A DNA stretch of 64,000 nucleotides from JAXLYX01 sp046351215. GTDB taxonomy: Bacteria; Myxococcota_A; Polyangia; Polyangiales; Houyiibacteriaceae. Made by a program: the position numbers and the translations under genes. The notes beneath the pieces are model-generated. The model ran no database searches. It saw nothing but the letters and a program-made list of their open reading frames with translations, and was not told the origin of the DNA. The stretch is taken from positions 248,001-312,000 of the forward strand of contig JAXLYX010000008.1 in the NCBI GenBank assembly GCA_046351215.1, given 5' to 3'. Within the stretch, counting starts at the first letter, position 1. Each line of letters starts with the position of its first letter. Below are positions 6,411 to 14,452 of this stretch, piece by piece.

Positions 6411-8513
6411 GTCGTCGAGGACCTCGCGCACGGCGCGGAGGAGATCGGCCGCGCCGTAGGGCTTCGGCAGGAGTCGGACCTGCCGCGAGGTCAGGAACTC
6501 GTCCGGCAGCGCGCCGCCGGTGTACCCGCTCGCGAAGAGCACCTTCACGTCCGGCCGCCGCGCGACCAGTTTCTCGTAGACCTCGCGACCGTTCAGGACC
6601 GGCAGCACGGAATCGAGGACCACGAGGTCGATCGCGTCCGCCTCCGCCTCGAAGAGGCGGACGGCTTCCTCGCCATCGCTCGCCACGAGGATCGGATGCC
6701 CCGCCGTCTCGAGGATCTGGCAGGCCACGTCGCGGACGAGCTCGTCGTCCTCGACGAGGAGCAGACGCTCGCTCCCTCGCGGCGGCGCGACCAGGCCGGC
6801 CGGCTCTTCACGCGCCTCGGGCTCGCCCTCGGCCTGCGGCAGGTGCACGTGGAACGTCGAGCCGCGTTCGGGCGCGCTCTCGACCTCGAGGAAGCCGCCG
6901 TGCTGCTCCACGATGCCGTACACGACCGAGAGACCGAGGCCGGTGCCCGAGCCCGTGGGCTTCGTCGTGAAGAAGGGCTCGAAGATGCGCTCGCGCACCT
7001 CGTCCGGGATGCCGAGCCCCGTGTCCGAGACCGAGATCCGCACGTAGCGTCCGGGCCGGGCCCCGGGGATCGCGGCGGCCTTCGCCCCGTCGACGGTCTG
7101 CACGGTGGTGCGGACCGCGATCCGGCCGACCCCGACGATCGCGTCGGCCGCGTTCACCGTCAGGTTCACGAGCACCTGCTCGAGCTGGGCCGGATCCGCA
7201 CGCACGAGGCCGGCCTCCGTCCCGAGCTCCACGTCGAGCTCGACCGCTTCGCGCACGAGGCGGCGGAGGAGCAACGAGACGTCCGAGACGAGGTCGTTCG
7301 GCCGCAAGAGCGTCCGACGCGTCGGCTCCTGCCGCGAGAAGGCGAGGAGCCGTCGCGTGAGCTCGCCGGCACGTCGGGCCGCGCGCGCGACGAGGGCGAG
7401 CGACTCGCGGGCGCGTGCGGGATCCTTCTCGAGATCGTTCTCGGCGAACGTCGTCGCGCTCCCGATCACGGTGAGGAGGTTGTTGAAGTCGTGCGCGATC
7501 CCTCCGGCGAGCAGACCGATCGACTCGAGCTTCTGCGCGTGCTGGAGCTGCCGCTCGAGGGTCGCCTTCGCCTCCTCCGTGCGCCGCTCCTCCGTGACGT
7601 CGCGGATGCTCCCCCAGAGGCGGTGCAGCCGGAGGTCGCGGACCACGGCGAACGACTCGATGACGAGGTTGCGTCGGCCCGCCGGCGTCGGCAGCTCGAC
7701 TTCCTTCGCGACGCGCTCGAAGCCGTTGTCGCGGAGCATCGTGTAGACGATCCGGATGCCGGCCTCCGGCGTGATCGCGATCTCGCGCATCCGCTTGCCG
7801 AGCATCTCCTCGGGGCCCGGGACGCCGCGCCTCCGCGCGTAGGCGAGGTTCGCCTCGACGAGGACCATGTCCCGGATCCGCTCGAGCTGCGTCTCGAGGG
7901 GCGTGTCGATCGGAATGCCCTCGACCGACTCGTAGCACCAGAGCGAATCGGTGGTTCCCTGGATCAGGGAGCGCAGGCGGTCCTCCGCCTCCGCGCATCG
8001 GGCGGCGAGCTCGATGCGGGCGATCGCCGCCGCGACGCCGCGGGCGAGCATTCGGAAGCCCATGTGCAGGAGGGGGGCCCCGTCCGAGTCGTCGGGGAGC
8101 TCGACGCCGAAGCAGCCCCGGACCTCCCCGTCGAGGCAGATCGGGTAGAGGAGGCGCACGACGCTCACCGGGTCGGAGGCGCCCTCGAAGGCCAGGGCGC
8201 GCGACGGGCCGCGGACGACGCGCTCCTCGCCCTCGAGCAGCGACGCGAGCTCGTCCGGACAGATCGGCTCGTCGGACGTGAGCTCGAGGAGCCCGCGCGA
8301 GGGAGTCGCGACGAAGCGATGGCGCAGGAGCCCCCGCGTGGCGCGTCGCTCGGAGGACCAGGCGACGCAGGCTCCGACGAGCCCCACGCCTTCGACCAGA
8401 CGGCGATAGGTCTCGTCGAGCGTGCGCTCGAGCGCGCCGCGCTCCCGCACGACGGCGAGCTCCGAGAGCGCGTCGAAGACGATCCGCTCGAGGTTGCCGA
8501 GGCCCGTACTCAC
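6408..8513 (-). CDS. Hybrid sensor histidine kinase (GAF-like/PAS, HisKA, HATPase, receiver)
   Basis: From GTG 8513 the protein has 701 residues. An N-terminal GAF-like sensor region (about 15-185) is followed by a PAS-like region (about 200-310) and a short coiled stretch. Next come HisKA with the phospho-accepting His341 in GGIAHDFNN, an HATPase domain (VNAADA N-box, DTGLGIPD G1, GTGLGLSVV G2) and a C-terminal receiver with Asp634 in VVLDSVLP and a late Lys in LLPKPY. There are no membrane segments, so the sensor is cytoplasmic. The kinase can phosphorylate its own receiver; the output partner is unknown. A start at GTG 8528 is also possible. I prefer 8513 because TATCGT lies 6 nt upstream, the spacing of a leaderless start, and neither has a Shine-Dalgarno site. 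Confidence 0.9.
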   Translation of the reverse strand: MSTGLGNLERIVFDALSELAVVRERGALERTLDETYRRLVEGVGLVGACVAWSSERRATRGLLRHRFVATPSRGLLELTSDEPICPDELASLLEGEERVVRGPSRALAFEGASDPVSVVRLLYPICLDGEVRGCFGVELPDDSDGAPLLHMGFRMLARGVAAAIARIELAARCAEAEDRLRSLIQGTTDSLWCYESVEGIPIDTPLETQLERIRDMVLVEANLAYARRRGVPGPEEMLGKRMREIAITPEAGIRIVYTMLRDNGFERVAKEVELPTPAGRRNLVIESFAVVRDLRLHRLWGSIRDVTEERRTEEAKATLERQLQHAQKLESIGLLAGGIAHDFNNLLTVIGSATTFAENDLEKDPARARESLALVARAARRAGELTRRLLAFSRQEPTRRTLLRPNDLVSDVSLLLRRLVREAVELDVELGTEAGLVRADPAQLEQVLVNLTVNAADAIVGVGRIAVRTTVQTVDGAKAAAIPGARPGRYVRISVSDTGLGIPDEVRERIFEPFFTTKPTGSGTGLGLSVVYGIVEQHGGFLEVESAPERGSTFHVHLPQAEGEPEAREEPAGLVAPPRGSERLLLVEDDELVRDVACQILETAGHPILVASDGEEAVRLFEAEADAIDLVVLDSVLPVLNGREVYEKLVARRPDVKVLFASGYTGGALPDEFLTSRQVRLLPKPYGAADLLRAVREVLDD

Positions 8514-8519
8514 GCGGCG

Positions 8520-8525
8520 ACGATA
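8520..8525 (-). promoter_or_regulatory. -10-like element for a possible leaderless kinase mRNA
   Basis: TATCGT on the minus strand ends 6 nt before GTG 8513, so transcription would begin at the start codon itself. No convincing -35 is seen. Confidence 0.35.
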
Positions 8526-8598
8526 CACCGATCGCCGCGGCGCGAACCACGGCGATCGGTCGTTCGTCGACCCGGGCGGTCCGCCCGCCCTCGGCCGC

Positions 8599-9777
8599 TC
8601 AGGCCTGGATGCTCTGGGCCGCGGCGCTCGCCCTCTTGCCGAGGAAGATCTCGTGCTCGACCTGGAGCTCGCGGACGCCCTTCGTCGTCTCCTGCTGCGT
8701 GAACTTGCGCTCGACGTGGTGCGGCCGCGCCACCTTGCAGTAGGCGTTCATCAGGTCGTCGAGCATCGCGAGGAGCTTGTCGTTCGACACCGGGAGCTCG
8801 AAGCCGTTGCGATCCGCCAGATGGGCGATCTTCCGGATGACGGAGCCTCCGAAGTCGAAGACGTCGATGCCGAGCTCGGCGAGGTCGTCCTCCATCGAGG
8901 GGATGAGGCCGACGGCCGGCAGGACCATCGCGAGGCGCTTCATCTGCCGGACGGGGTTCTTCCGCTCGCTCTCCGTGAGCGGGAACTCGCGGAAGTAGTT
9001 GTTCGGCAGGCCGGTGTGGCGCGACTCGTCGAGGTGGAAGAGGCGCAGGATCTCGAGGCCCGGGAGGTGGCTCATCATGCCGAAGAGGCCGAGGGCGATG
9101 CCCTCGACGAGCACGTTCATGCCGAAGAGCTTCTCGAGTCCCTCGGCCTTGTACACGCGCTCGAGCAGGACGTACTCGAAGCCCGTGAGGCGCGGGATGG
9201 GGACGTCGAAGGCGTGGAGGAGCTCGCGCAGGACGAGGAAGTGCTTGGCCTCCTCGAGGACCTGCATCGTCAGCGCGGCGCGCGCGCCCGTGCTCTTCAC
9301 CTGCGCGAGGAGCTCGGCCGAGACGAGCCAGGCGTAGGCCTCGCCGTGACCGATCGCCGAGAGGACGGAGACGATCGCCTGCTTCTCGCGGACCGTGTAC
9401 TCGCGGTTCAGGAGCTCCTTGTACTCCTTCGTCGAGAGGCGCTGGACGGCGGCCTTCTCGTCGTCGTTCATGGCGCGGAAGGCCATGTCGTGGAGCTCCT
9501 TCTCGACCTGCGTGCAGTCGTGGAAGTCGAGGAAGGGCGCGTGGTCCTGCGCCTTCCACAAGAGACGCAGGCTCTTGTCGTAGTGCTTCTTGCGCATGAC
9601 CTCGCCGGGGCCGCCGACGAACTCGTAGTTCACGTCGTCGTAGTTGGCCTTGCGACCGCCGAGGCCGATCTTGCCGAGCAGCTCGTCGCTGCGACGCACG
9701 ACCCAGTTCACCGCTTCCTCGGTGCGCTTCACGTTGGTCGTCGTCCGCGGGCTCACTTCGATCTTGTCGAACCGCAT
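8599..9777 (-). CDS. Ferritin-like diiron protein (oxygenase/oxidase fold), divergent from TetR
   Basis: The 392-residue protein shows the full carboxylate diiron set in order: Glu146 (HGEAYAW), Glu176 with His179 (LEEAKH), Glu225 (LVEGIAL), and Glu251 with His254 (LDESRH). This E, ExxH, E, ExxH pattern is that of the ferritin-like oxygenase and desaturase superfamily rather than of small storage ferritins, given the length. Substrate is unknown; fatty acyl or small-molecule oxidation are candidates. ATG 9777 is chosen for GAGGTGGG 6-7 nt upstream; GTG 9786 is less likely. The gene is divergent from a TetR regulator at 9935, and the 157-bp intergenic region has inverted repeats, suggesting that the regulator controls it. 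Confidence 0.85.
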   Translation of the reverse strand: MRFDKIEVSPRTTTNVKRTEEAVNWVVRRSDELLGKIGLGGRKANYDDVNYEFVGGPGEVMRKKHYDKSLRLLWKAQDHAPFLDFHDCTQVEKELHDMAFRAMNDDEKAAVQRLSTKEYKELLNREYTVREKQAIVSVLSAIGHGEAYAWLVSAELLAQVKSTGARAALTMQVLEEAKHFLVLRELLHAFDVPIPRLTGFEYVLLERVYKAEGLEKLFGMNVLVEGIALGLFGMMSHLPGLEILRLFHLDESRHTGLPNNYFREFPLTESERKNPVRQMKRLAMVLPAVGLIPSMEDDLAELGIDVFDFGGSVIRKIAHLADRNGFELPVSNDKLLAMLDDLMNAYCKVARPHHVERKFTQQETTKGVRELQVEHEIFLGKRASAAAQSIQA

Positions 9778-9879
9778 GGTTCCCACCTCTGGCTACGGAG
9801 GGGGGGAGCGGGCGGCGGCGACCCACGTCCCCGCACCTCGTCCCCGAGTTCCATCACTTGTTGGAAGAATGTGCTCGCC

Positions 9880-9915
9880 CGAGGTCGTTTGGCAAGTCTT
9901 CGATGCACGACCTCG
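9880..9915. promoter_or_regulatory. Perfect 9-bp inverted repeat between the diiron gene and tetR
   Basis: CGAGGTCGT (9880-9888) and ACGACCTCG (9907-9915) form a perfect inverted repeat with an 18-bp spacer, ending 20 nt before the TetR start codon. It could be an operator bound by the regulator. Nearby CTTGTTGGAAG (9857-9867) recurs in inverted orientation inside the regulator gene at 10252-10262. Confidence 0.45.
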
Positions 9916-9934
9916 TGCTACACGGGGGAGACCG

Positions 9935-10693
9935 ATGGCCCAGGCGAAGCGTCCGACGACAGGCAAGGGGGGCTCCAAGGGGAGCGGCGCAGAGGCGAGA
10001 GGCTCGGCCCGACGTCCGCGTCCGGGGGCGGCGAGCAAGTACGCAACCCCTCGGAATCGCAGGGCGGATGGGCTCGCGACCCGGGCGCGTGTGCTCGAGG
10101 CCGCGGCCGAGGTCTTCGCGCGGGACGGCTTCGAGGGGACCTCGCTCCGGGGGATCGCCGAGACCGCCGGAATCGACATCGCGACCCTCAAGTACCACTT
10201 CGGCGACAAGGCCGCGCTCTTTTCCGAGGTGTATCGGGACGGCTACGAACACTTCCAACAAGCGTTGGGACCGCAGTTGCTCCGGGTGCCCCTCGCGCGG
10301 AACTCCGAGGAGCTCGAGAAGGAGGTGAAGACCCTCCTCGAGAAGGCCTACGACTACCTCGAGGCGCACGAGCGCTTCGTCCGGCTCTGGCTCTTCCGGC
10401 TGCTCGAGCGCCCGTCGTCGGTCGAGCTCGGCGCCGAGGAGGCGGCCCGCTCGAACGTCATGGCGCTGCTCCAAGCGGCGGTCGGCATCCTCCACGAACG
10501 GAAGCTCGTTCGGGACATCGACGTCCCGATCCTGGTGCTCCTCGTCGTGACCGGCCTGCCCTCGATGATGCTCGGCGCGAAGAGCCGCCCGGGCATGCTC
10601 GGCGAGCCGACGCTGCCGCCGCGCGAGCGCTTCGTCGGCTTCTTCGTCGAGCTGCTGAAGCGGCAGCTCCTCCCGGGCCCGGGCGGCGAGTAG
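9935..10693 (+). CDS. TetR/AcrR family transcriptional regulator
   Basis: The 252-residue protein has a basic, disordered N-terminal extension of about 45 residues (Lys/Arg/Gly/Ala-rich), then a TetR DNA-binding domain: LEAAAEVFARDGFEGTSLR leads into the helix-turn-helix GIAETAGIDIATLKYHFGDK. The C-terminal part is helical and binds an unknown ligand. ATG 9935 has GGGGGAG upstream. The gene faces away from the diiron protein gene and most likely represses it and itself; the inverted repeat at 9880-9915 is the obvious candidate site. The long N-terminal arm is unusual, as most TetR proteins begin within 15 residues of the first helix. Confidence 0.92.
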   Translation: MAQAKRPTTGKGGSKGSGAEARGSARRPRPGAASKYATPRNRRADGLATRARVLEAAAEVFARDGFEGTSLRGIAETAGIDIATLKYHFGDKAALFSEVYRDGYEHFQQALGPQLLRVPLARNSEELEKEVKTLLEKAYDYLEAHERFVRLWLFRLLERPSSVELGAEEAARSNVMALLQAAVGILHERKLVRDIDVPILVLLVVTGLPSMMLGAKSRPGMLGEPTLPPRERFVGFFVELLKRQLLPGPGGE

Positions 10694-10696
10694 CGC

Positions 10697-12217
10697 CTAG
10701 AGGTGGGAGTGGCGCGCGATGCGGTAGCTCCGCGCGTAGCCGTCCTCGAGGCAGGTCAGGGTCACGCGGAAGAGGCCCGAGGCGTCGCATTCGAAGCGCT
10801 CCTCGATCTCCGGCCCCTCGCGCTCGAGCCGACGCGCGGGCAGCGTGGCCAGGTCGGGGTGGTCGCGCAGCGCGGGATCGAAGGCGAAGACCACGTCGTC
10901 CCAGGGCGAGACGAGGCCGTCGGGCCGGCCGTCGCGGAGCTCCGTGCACTCGACGAAGCGGAAGCGGCCGATGTCGTGCATGGGGCGGTACCGACGCGTC
11001 GTGACGATCTCGGGCTCGCGCGGCGAGGGCAGCTTGGTGTCCTTCGCGAAGATCGGATCGAAGGAGACCTCCCGCCCCGCGTCGGTCTCGCGGAACACGC
11101 CGAAATGGCGCGTGAGGCAGTCGGTGAGCGTGAAGCCGGCGCCCTCGTCGAGGAAGCAGGCGAGGCCGATCGCGGTCGCCGCGTGCGGATGCGGCGAGCG
11201 CTTCACGCGCGGCTGGCCGTAGATTTCGCGCAGACGCTTGCCGACGAGCGGGAGGCTGCTCGCCCCGCCGACGACGTAGAGGCCGGCGAGATCCTTCGCC
11301 GAGAGGCCCTCCTCGCTCGTGCCGCGGGGAGCGGACAGCACGGTGTCGATCACCGAGAGCGTCCGCTCGACGAGCGGGACGCAGGCCTCGTTCACCTCGT
11401 CGATCGAGAGGGTCACGGGCTCGTGCCCGATCGGCGAGAGGTCGACGACGAGCTTGCGGCTCTGGGGGACGAGCGCCTCCTTCGGATGCCGCACCTGCTC
11501 GAGGAGCGCGGGGCGCGCGGCGTCGTCGACCGACGCCACACCCGCCTTCGCGAGCGCGAGCGCGAGGATCGCCGCGTCGAAGTCGTCGCCGCCGAGGCGT
11601 GCGATGCCGGCGCTCGCGACGACCTCGTTGGCGAGGCCGGACATGTGGACGAGCGAGGCGTCGAAGGTGCCGCCGCCGAGGTCGTAGACGAGCACGTGCT
11701 CGCGCCGGCTCGTCAGCGTGCGACGGAAGCGATGGCCGTACTCGAAGCCCGCGGCCGAGGGCTCGTTCAAGAGGCCGAGGACCTCGAAGCCGGCGCGACG
11801 GAACGCGTCGAGCGTGAGGAAGCGTTGGTCGGACGTGGCGTGCGCCGGCACGCTGACCGCGACCTCGAGCGACTCCCCCTCGAGGCCCGCGTTCGATTCC
11901 TCGAGCAGCGCCTTCTTCAACCGTGCGAGGTAGCCCGTGAAGAGCTCGGCGATGCGGAAGGTGGAGGCGCCCACCACGAGCTCCGAGAGCGGACCCGCGT
12001 CCTGCACGAGCCGCTTGAACGAGCGGAACATCGTGAAGTCGGGATCGGCGGCGACCTCTTCGGCGTCGTGCCCGTACCGCACCTCGCCGTCGCCCGCGCG
12101 GATCGCGATCACCGACGGGAAGGCATCGCCCCACTCGAACGACGCGATCGGGTAGTTCCCCCGATCGACGAGCGCGATCACGGTGTGGGTGGTGCCGAAG
12201 TCGATGCCGAGGCGCAT
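10697..12217 (-). CDS. Hsp70-like ATPase lacking the substrate-binding lid
   Basis: The 506-residue protein has the actin/Hsp70 ATPase core: phosphate-1 loop GIDFGTTHT (4-12), NEPSAA (151-156), phosphate-2 DLGGGTFD (179-186) and the adenosine motif VVGGASSLP near 323. After about residue 375 it has only a short divergent region of about 130 residues instead of the DnaK beta-sandwich and helical lid. It is therefore a stand-alone Hsp70-type ATPase rather than the housekeeping DnaK (about 640 residues). No dnaJ or grpE is adjacent. It may act as a chaperone-like or scaffold ATPase with an unusual client; the function is unknown. The stop codon is 3 bp from that of the facing tetR gene. Confidence 0.88.
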   Translation of the reverse strand: MRLGIDFGTTHTVIALVDRGNYPIASFEWGDAFPSVIAIRAGDGEVRYGHDAEEVAADPDFTMFRSFKRLVQDAGPLSELVVGASTFRIAELFTGYLARLKKALLEESNAGLEGESLEVAVSVPAHATSDQRFLTLDAFRRAGFEVLGLLNEPSAAGFEYGHRFRRTLTSRREHVLVYDLGGGTFDASLVHMSGLANEVVASAGIARLGGDDFDAAILALALAKAGVASVDDAARPALLEQVRHPKEALVPQSRKLVVDLSPIGHEPVTLSIDEVNEACVPLVERTLSVIDTVLSAPRGTSEEGLSAKDLAGLYVVGGASSLPLVGKRLREIYGQPRVKRSPHPHAATAIGLACFLDEGAGFTLTDCLTRHFGVFRETDAGREVSFDPIFAKDTKLPSPREPEIVTTRRYRPMHDIGRFRFVECTELRDGRPDGLVSPWDDVVFAFDPALRDHPDLATLPARRLEREGPEIEERFECDASGLFRVTLTCLEDGYARSYRIARHSHL

Positions 12218-12285
12218 GACGGGGAGACCGTATCACGACTCCACGGGCGGAGAGCCACGCCCCGGCGGACCTGGCCGGACCGGCC

Positions 12286-12948
12286 TCACCAGGGCAGGAC
12301 GGAGCCGTCCGCGTGGAAGAACGTGCCGCTCGTGCTGCCGTCGAGGGAATCGATGCGGGCCACGAGGAGGCGGGCGCTCTCCTCGGGCTCGATCAAGCCC
12401 TGATGTCCGGTCATGCGCGTGCGGACGAAGCCGGGGTGCAGGATCGCGACGTGCACGCCGCGCGGGGCGAGGTCGAGCGCGAGCGACTTGCCGGCGGCGT
12501 TCAGCGCGGCCTTGCTCATCCGGTAGGCGTAGTAGCCGCCGCTCCCGTTGTCGCCGATCGAGCCCATGCGGCTCGTGAGCAGGGCGAGCTTCGCGCCCTT
12601 GCCGAGACGGGGCGCGAGGGCGCGCGCGAGGCGCAGGGGCGCGAGCGCGTTCACCTCGAAGTGGCGACGGATCGTGTCCTCGTCGAAGGTCTCGAGCGAG
12701 TCCGACTCCAGGATGCCGGCCGCGAGCACGACGAGGTCGAGCCTCCGCCCTTCGAGGGCCGCGAGGAGCGCCTCGAGCCCCTCGGCCTGCGTGACGTCGA
12801 CGTTCTCGACGAGCTCCGCGCCCGACGCGCGGAGCTCGGGGCTCGCGTCGCGGCAGGTGGCGATCACCCGCGCTCCGCGGGAGAGGAAGAGACGCGCCAT
12901 CGCGAGACCGATGCCCCGGTTGGCGCCGACGAGGAGGACGGTGGTCAT
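12286..12948 (-). CDS. Short-chain dehydrogenase/reductase, CsgA-like
   Basis: The 220-residue protein is a classical SDR with the nucleotide loop GANRGIG (8-14), the NAD-binding Asp of DVT after beta-strand three, a Ser in LTSRMGS and the YRMSK active-site Tyr/Lys. The YYAYRMSKAALN stretch resembles the CsgA/C-factor group known from Myxococcus and from eukaryotic sniffer/carbonyl reductases. Family members reduce carbonyls with NAD(P)H; CsgA itself has a role in developmental signalling. No csg-type neighbours are present, so a general reductase is equally likely. It is preceded on the same strand by no close gene and is followed, 37 bp further upstream, by the P450 gene, with which it may be co-transcribed. 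Confidence 0.9.
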   Translation of the reverse strand: MTTVLLVGANRGIGLAMARLFLSRGARVIATCRDASPELRASGAELVENVDVTQAEGLEALLAALEGRRLDLVVLAAGILESDSLETFDEDTIRRHFEVNALAPLRLARALAPRLGKGAKLALLTSRMGSIGDNGSGGYYAYRMSKAALNAAGKSLALDLAPRGVHVAILHPGFVRTRMTGHQGLIEPEESARLLVARIDSLDGSTSGTFFHADGSVLPW

Positions 12949-12985
12949 GGGAGGTCGTTGTACCGCGGCCGGCGCCTCCCTCCAA

Positions 12986-14389
12986 TCACCGTCGACGGCG
13001 GATGCGGACCCGGACGTCGTGCTTCGGCGGCAGCATCCCGAGGCCGACGCGCGAGAAGTCGAGCGGGGGCTCGCTCGTCGGCACGAGCTCGGTGTCGAGC
13101 CAGGCGAGCATCGAGGCGACGAGCACCTTGATCTCGTTCCGCGCGAAGAAGCGCCCCGGGCACATGCTCATGCCGCCTCCGAAGGCGAGCAGAGGCATCG
13201 TGAGGCGCTTGCCGCCCTTCTCGAACTGCCGCGCACGGCCGCGCTCGTCGACGAAGCGGTCGTGGCGGAACGACGTCGGCTCCTCGTAGATCTCGCGGTC
13301 GAAATGCATGACCCGCGGGTAGAGGAGGATCTCCTCGCCCTTCTTCAGCGGGAGCGACTCGCCCGTCGCGAGCGGGAGCTCGAAGTCCTCGGTCACGACC
13401 CGTCCGTTCATCGGGCAGGTGACGAGGCGCATCGCCTCGGAGGTGGCGCTGTCGACGAGCACGAGCCGCCGCAGCGCGTCGCGCGAGAGGGGCTCGGCCT
13501 CGCGCGGATCGCCGACCTCGCCCACCACCGAGCGGACCTCGTCGCGCACGGCGTTCTTCGCCGCCTCGTCGCGGAGCAGGTAGTAGAGCGTCCAGAAGGC
13601 CGTGGCGACGGTGTTCGCCTGCGAGGCCCAGAGGAGACCGAGGTCGAGGCGCCCCTGCAGCTCTCGTTCGATGCCGTGCTCCCGGTAGAAGGCGTAGCGC
13701 GCCTCGAGCACGTTTCCGTGGTCCGGCCCCGGCGAGAGCAGGCGCCGCGCGAGCTCGTCGCGCGAGCGGACGAGCCCCGGCAGGAGGACGGGCGGGATCC
13801 CGGCGACCGCGGCCGCGAAGCGGCGATCGACCGTGTCGTAGGCCTCGAAGAGCGAGCGCGAGTAGAAGCCGCGTCCGAAGATCGCCTCGATGCCCGCCGC
13901 GAAGAAATGCTCGCTGAGCAGGGCGAGGAGGGGTCGCTCGACGAAGGAGTCGGTGACCTCCTCGGAGATCCGGCGCACGAAGTCGACCTGCATCGCCTCG
14001 GAGAGGGCCTGGAGGGCATCGCCCCGCATCTCGCGGCCCGTGAGGCTCGAGAACTCGTGCCAGATCGGGCCGAGGACCTTCGAGGCGGGATAGCCGAAGA
14101 CGCGACCGCCGATCTCCGCTCCCGATTCTTGGAACCGCAAGCGGTCCTCGGCGAAGACCGTCGGGTAGTCGAAGGGATCGAGGAGGAAGATCCGGTCGCC
14201 TCCGGGCATCCTCACGCGGAAGACGTCGCCGTGGCGTGCGCGGCAGGCCGCGATGAATCCGTCGGGATCGCGGCCGAAGGCGAAGGCGTGGCCGACGAAG
14301 GGGAGGCCGCCCGGAACCCGGGCCGGGGTCCGCGTTCGTGACGCGCGAGCGCTCGTGTCGCCGCTCGATGCAATGGCGTGATCGGGCAT
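12986..14389 (-). CDS. Cytochrome P450 of CYP7/CYP8-like type
   Basis: The 467-residue protein has the haem-binding loop FGGGMSMCPGR with ligand Cys410, an ExxR helix (SEAMR) and a C-terminal region typical of soluble P450s. The I-helix carries WASQANTVATAFW (from Trp254), which has Asn-Thr where most P450s have the acid-alcohol pair; this sequence is characteristic of CYP7/CYP8/CYP39-type sterol and prostanoid enzymes. It has no N-terminal membrane anchor, so it is likely cytosolic and needs a separate ferredoxin and reductase, which are not in the window. A sterol or fatty-acid-like substrate is my inference. ATG 14389 is preferred to ATG 14398, which has AGG directly against it. Confidence 0.9.
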   Translation of the reverse strand: MPDHAIASSGDTSARASRTRTPARVPGGLPFVGHAFAFGRDPDGFIAACRARHGDVFRVRMPGGDRIFLLDPFDYPTVFAEDRLRFQESGAEIGGRVFGYPASKVLGPIWHEFSSLTGREMRGDALQALSEAMQVDFVRRISEEVTDSFVERPLLALLSEHFFAAGIEAIFGRGFYSRSLFEAYDTVDRRFAAAVAGIPPVLLPGLVRSRDELARRLLSPGPDHGNVLEARYAFYREHGIERELQGRLDLGLLWASQANTVATAFWTLYYLLRDEAAKNAVRDEVRSVVGEVGDPREAEPLSRDALRRLVLVDSATSEAMRLVTCPMNGRVVTEDFELPLATGESLPLKKGEEILLYPRVMHFDREIYEEPTSFRHDRFVDERGRARQFEKGGKRLTMPLLAFGGGMSMCPGRFFARNEIKVLVASMLAWLDTELVPTSEPPLDFSRVGLGMLPPKHDVRVRIRRRR

Positions 14390-14452
14390 CGCGCCCATCC
14401 TGACACCGAGGGGCCTTCCCAGCGCAGGGAAAACGATGCGAACGTTCGCGCC

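Noticed and set aside
8526..8528. GTG 8528 as kinase start
   Set aside because: No ribosome site, and it overlaps the TATCGT -10 candidate; GTG 8513 with 6-nt spacing was preferred, though not proven.
12273..12285. GGCCGGACCGGCC palindrome next to the SDR stop codon
   Set aside because: A single-base centre leaves no room for a hairpin loop and the composition makes such palindromes common here; too weak to call a site.
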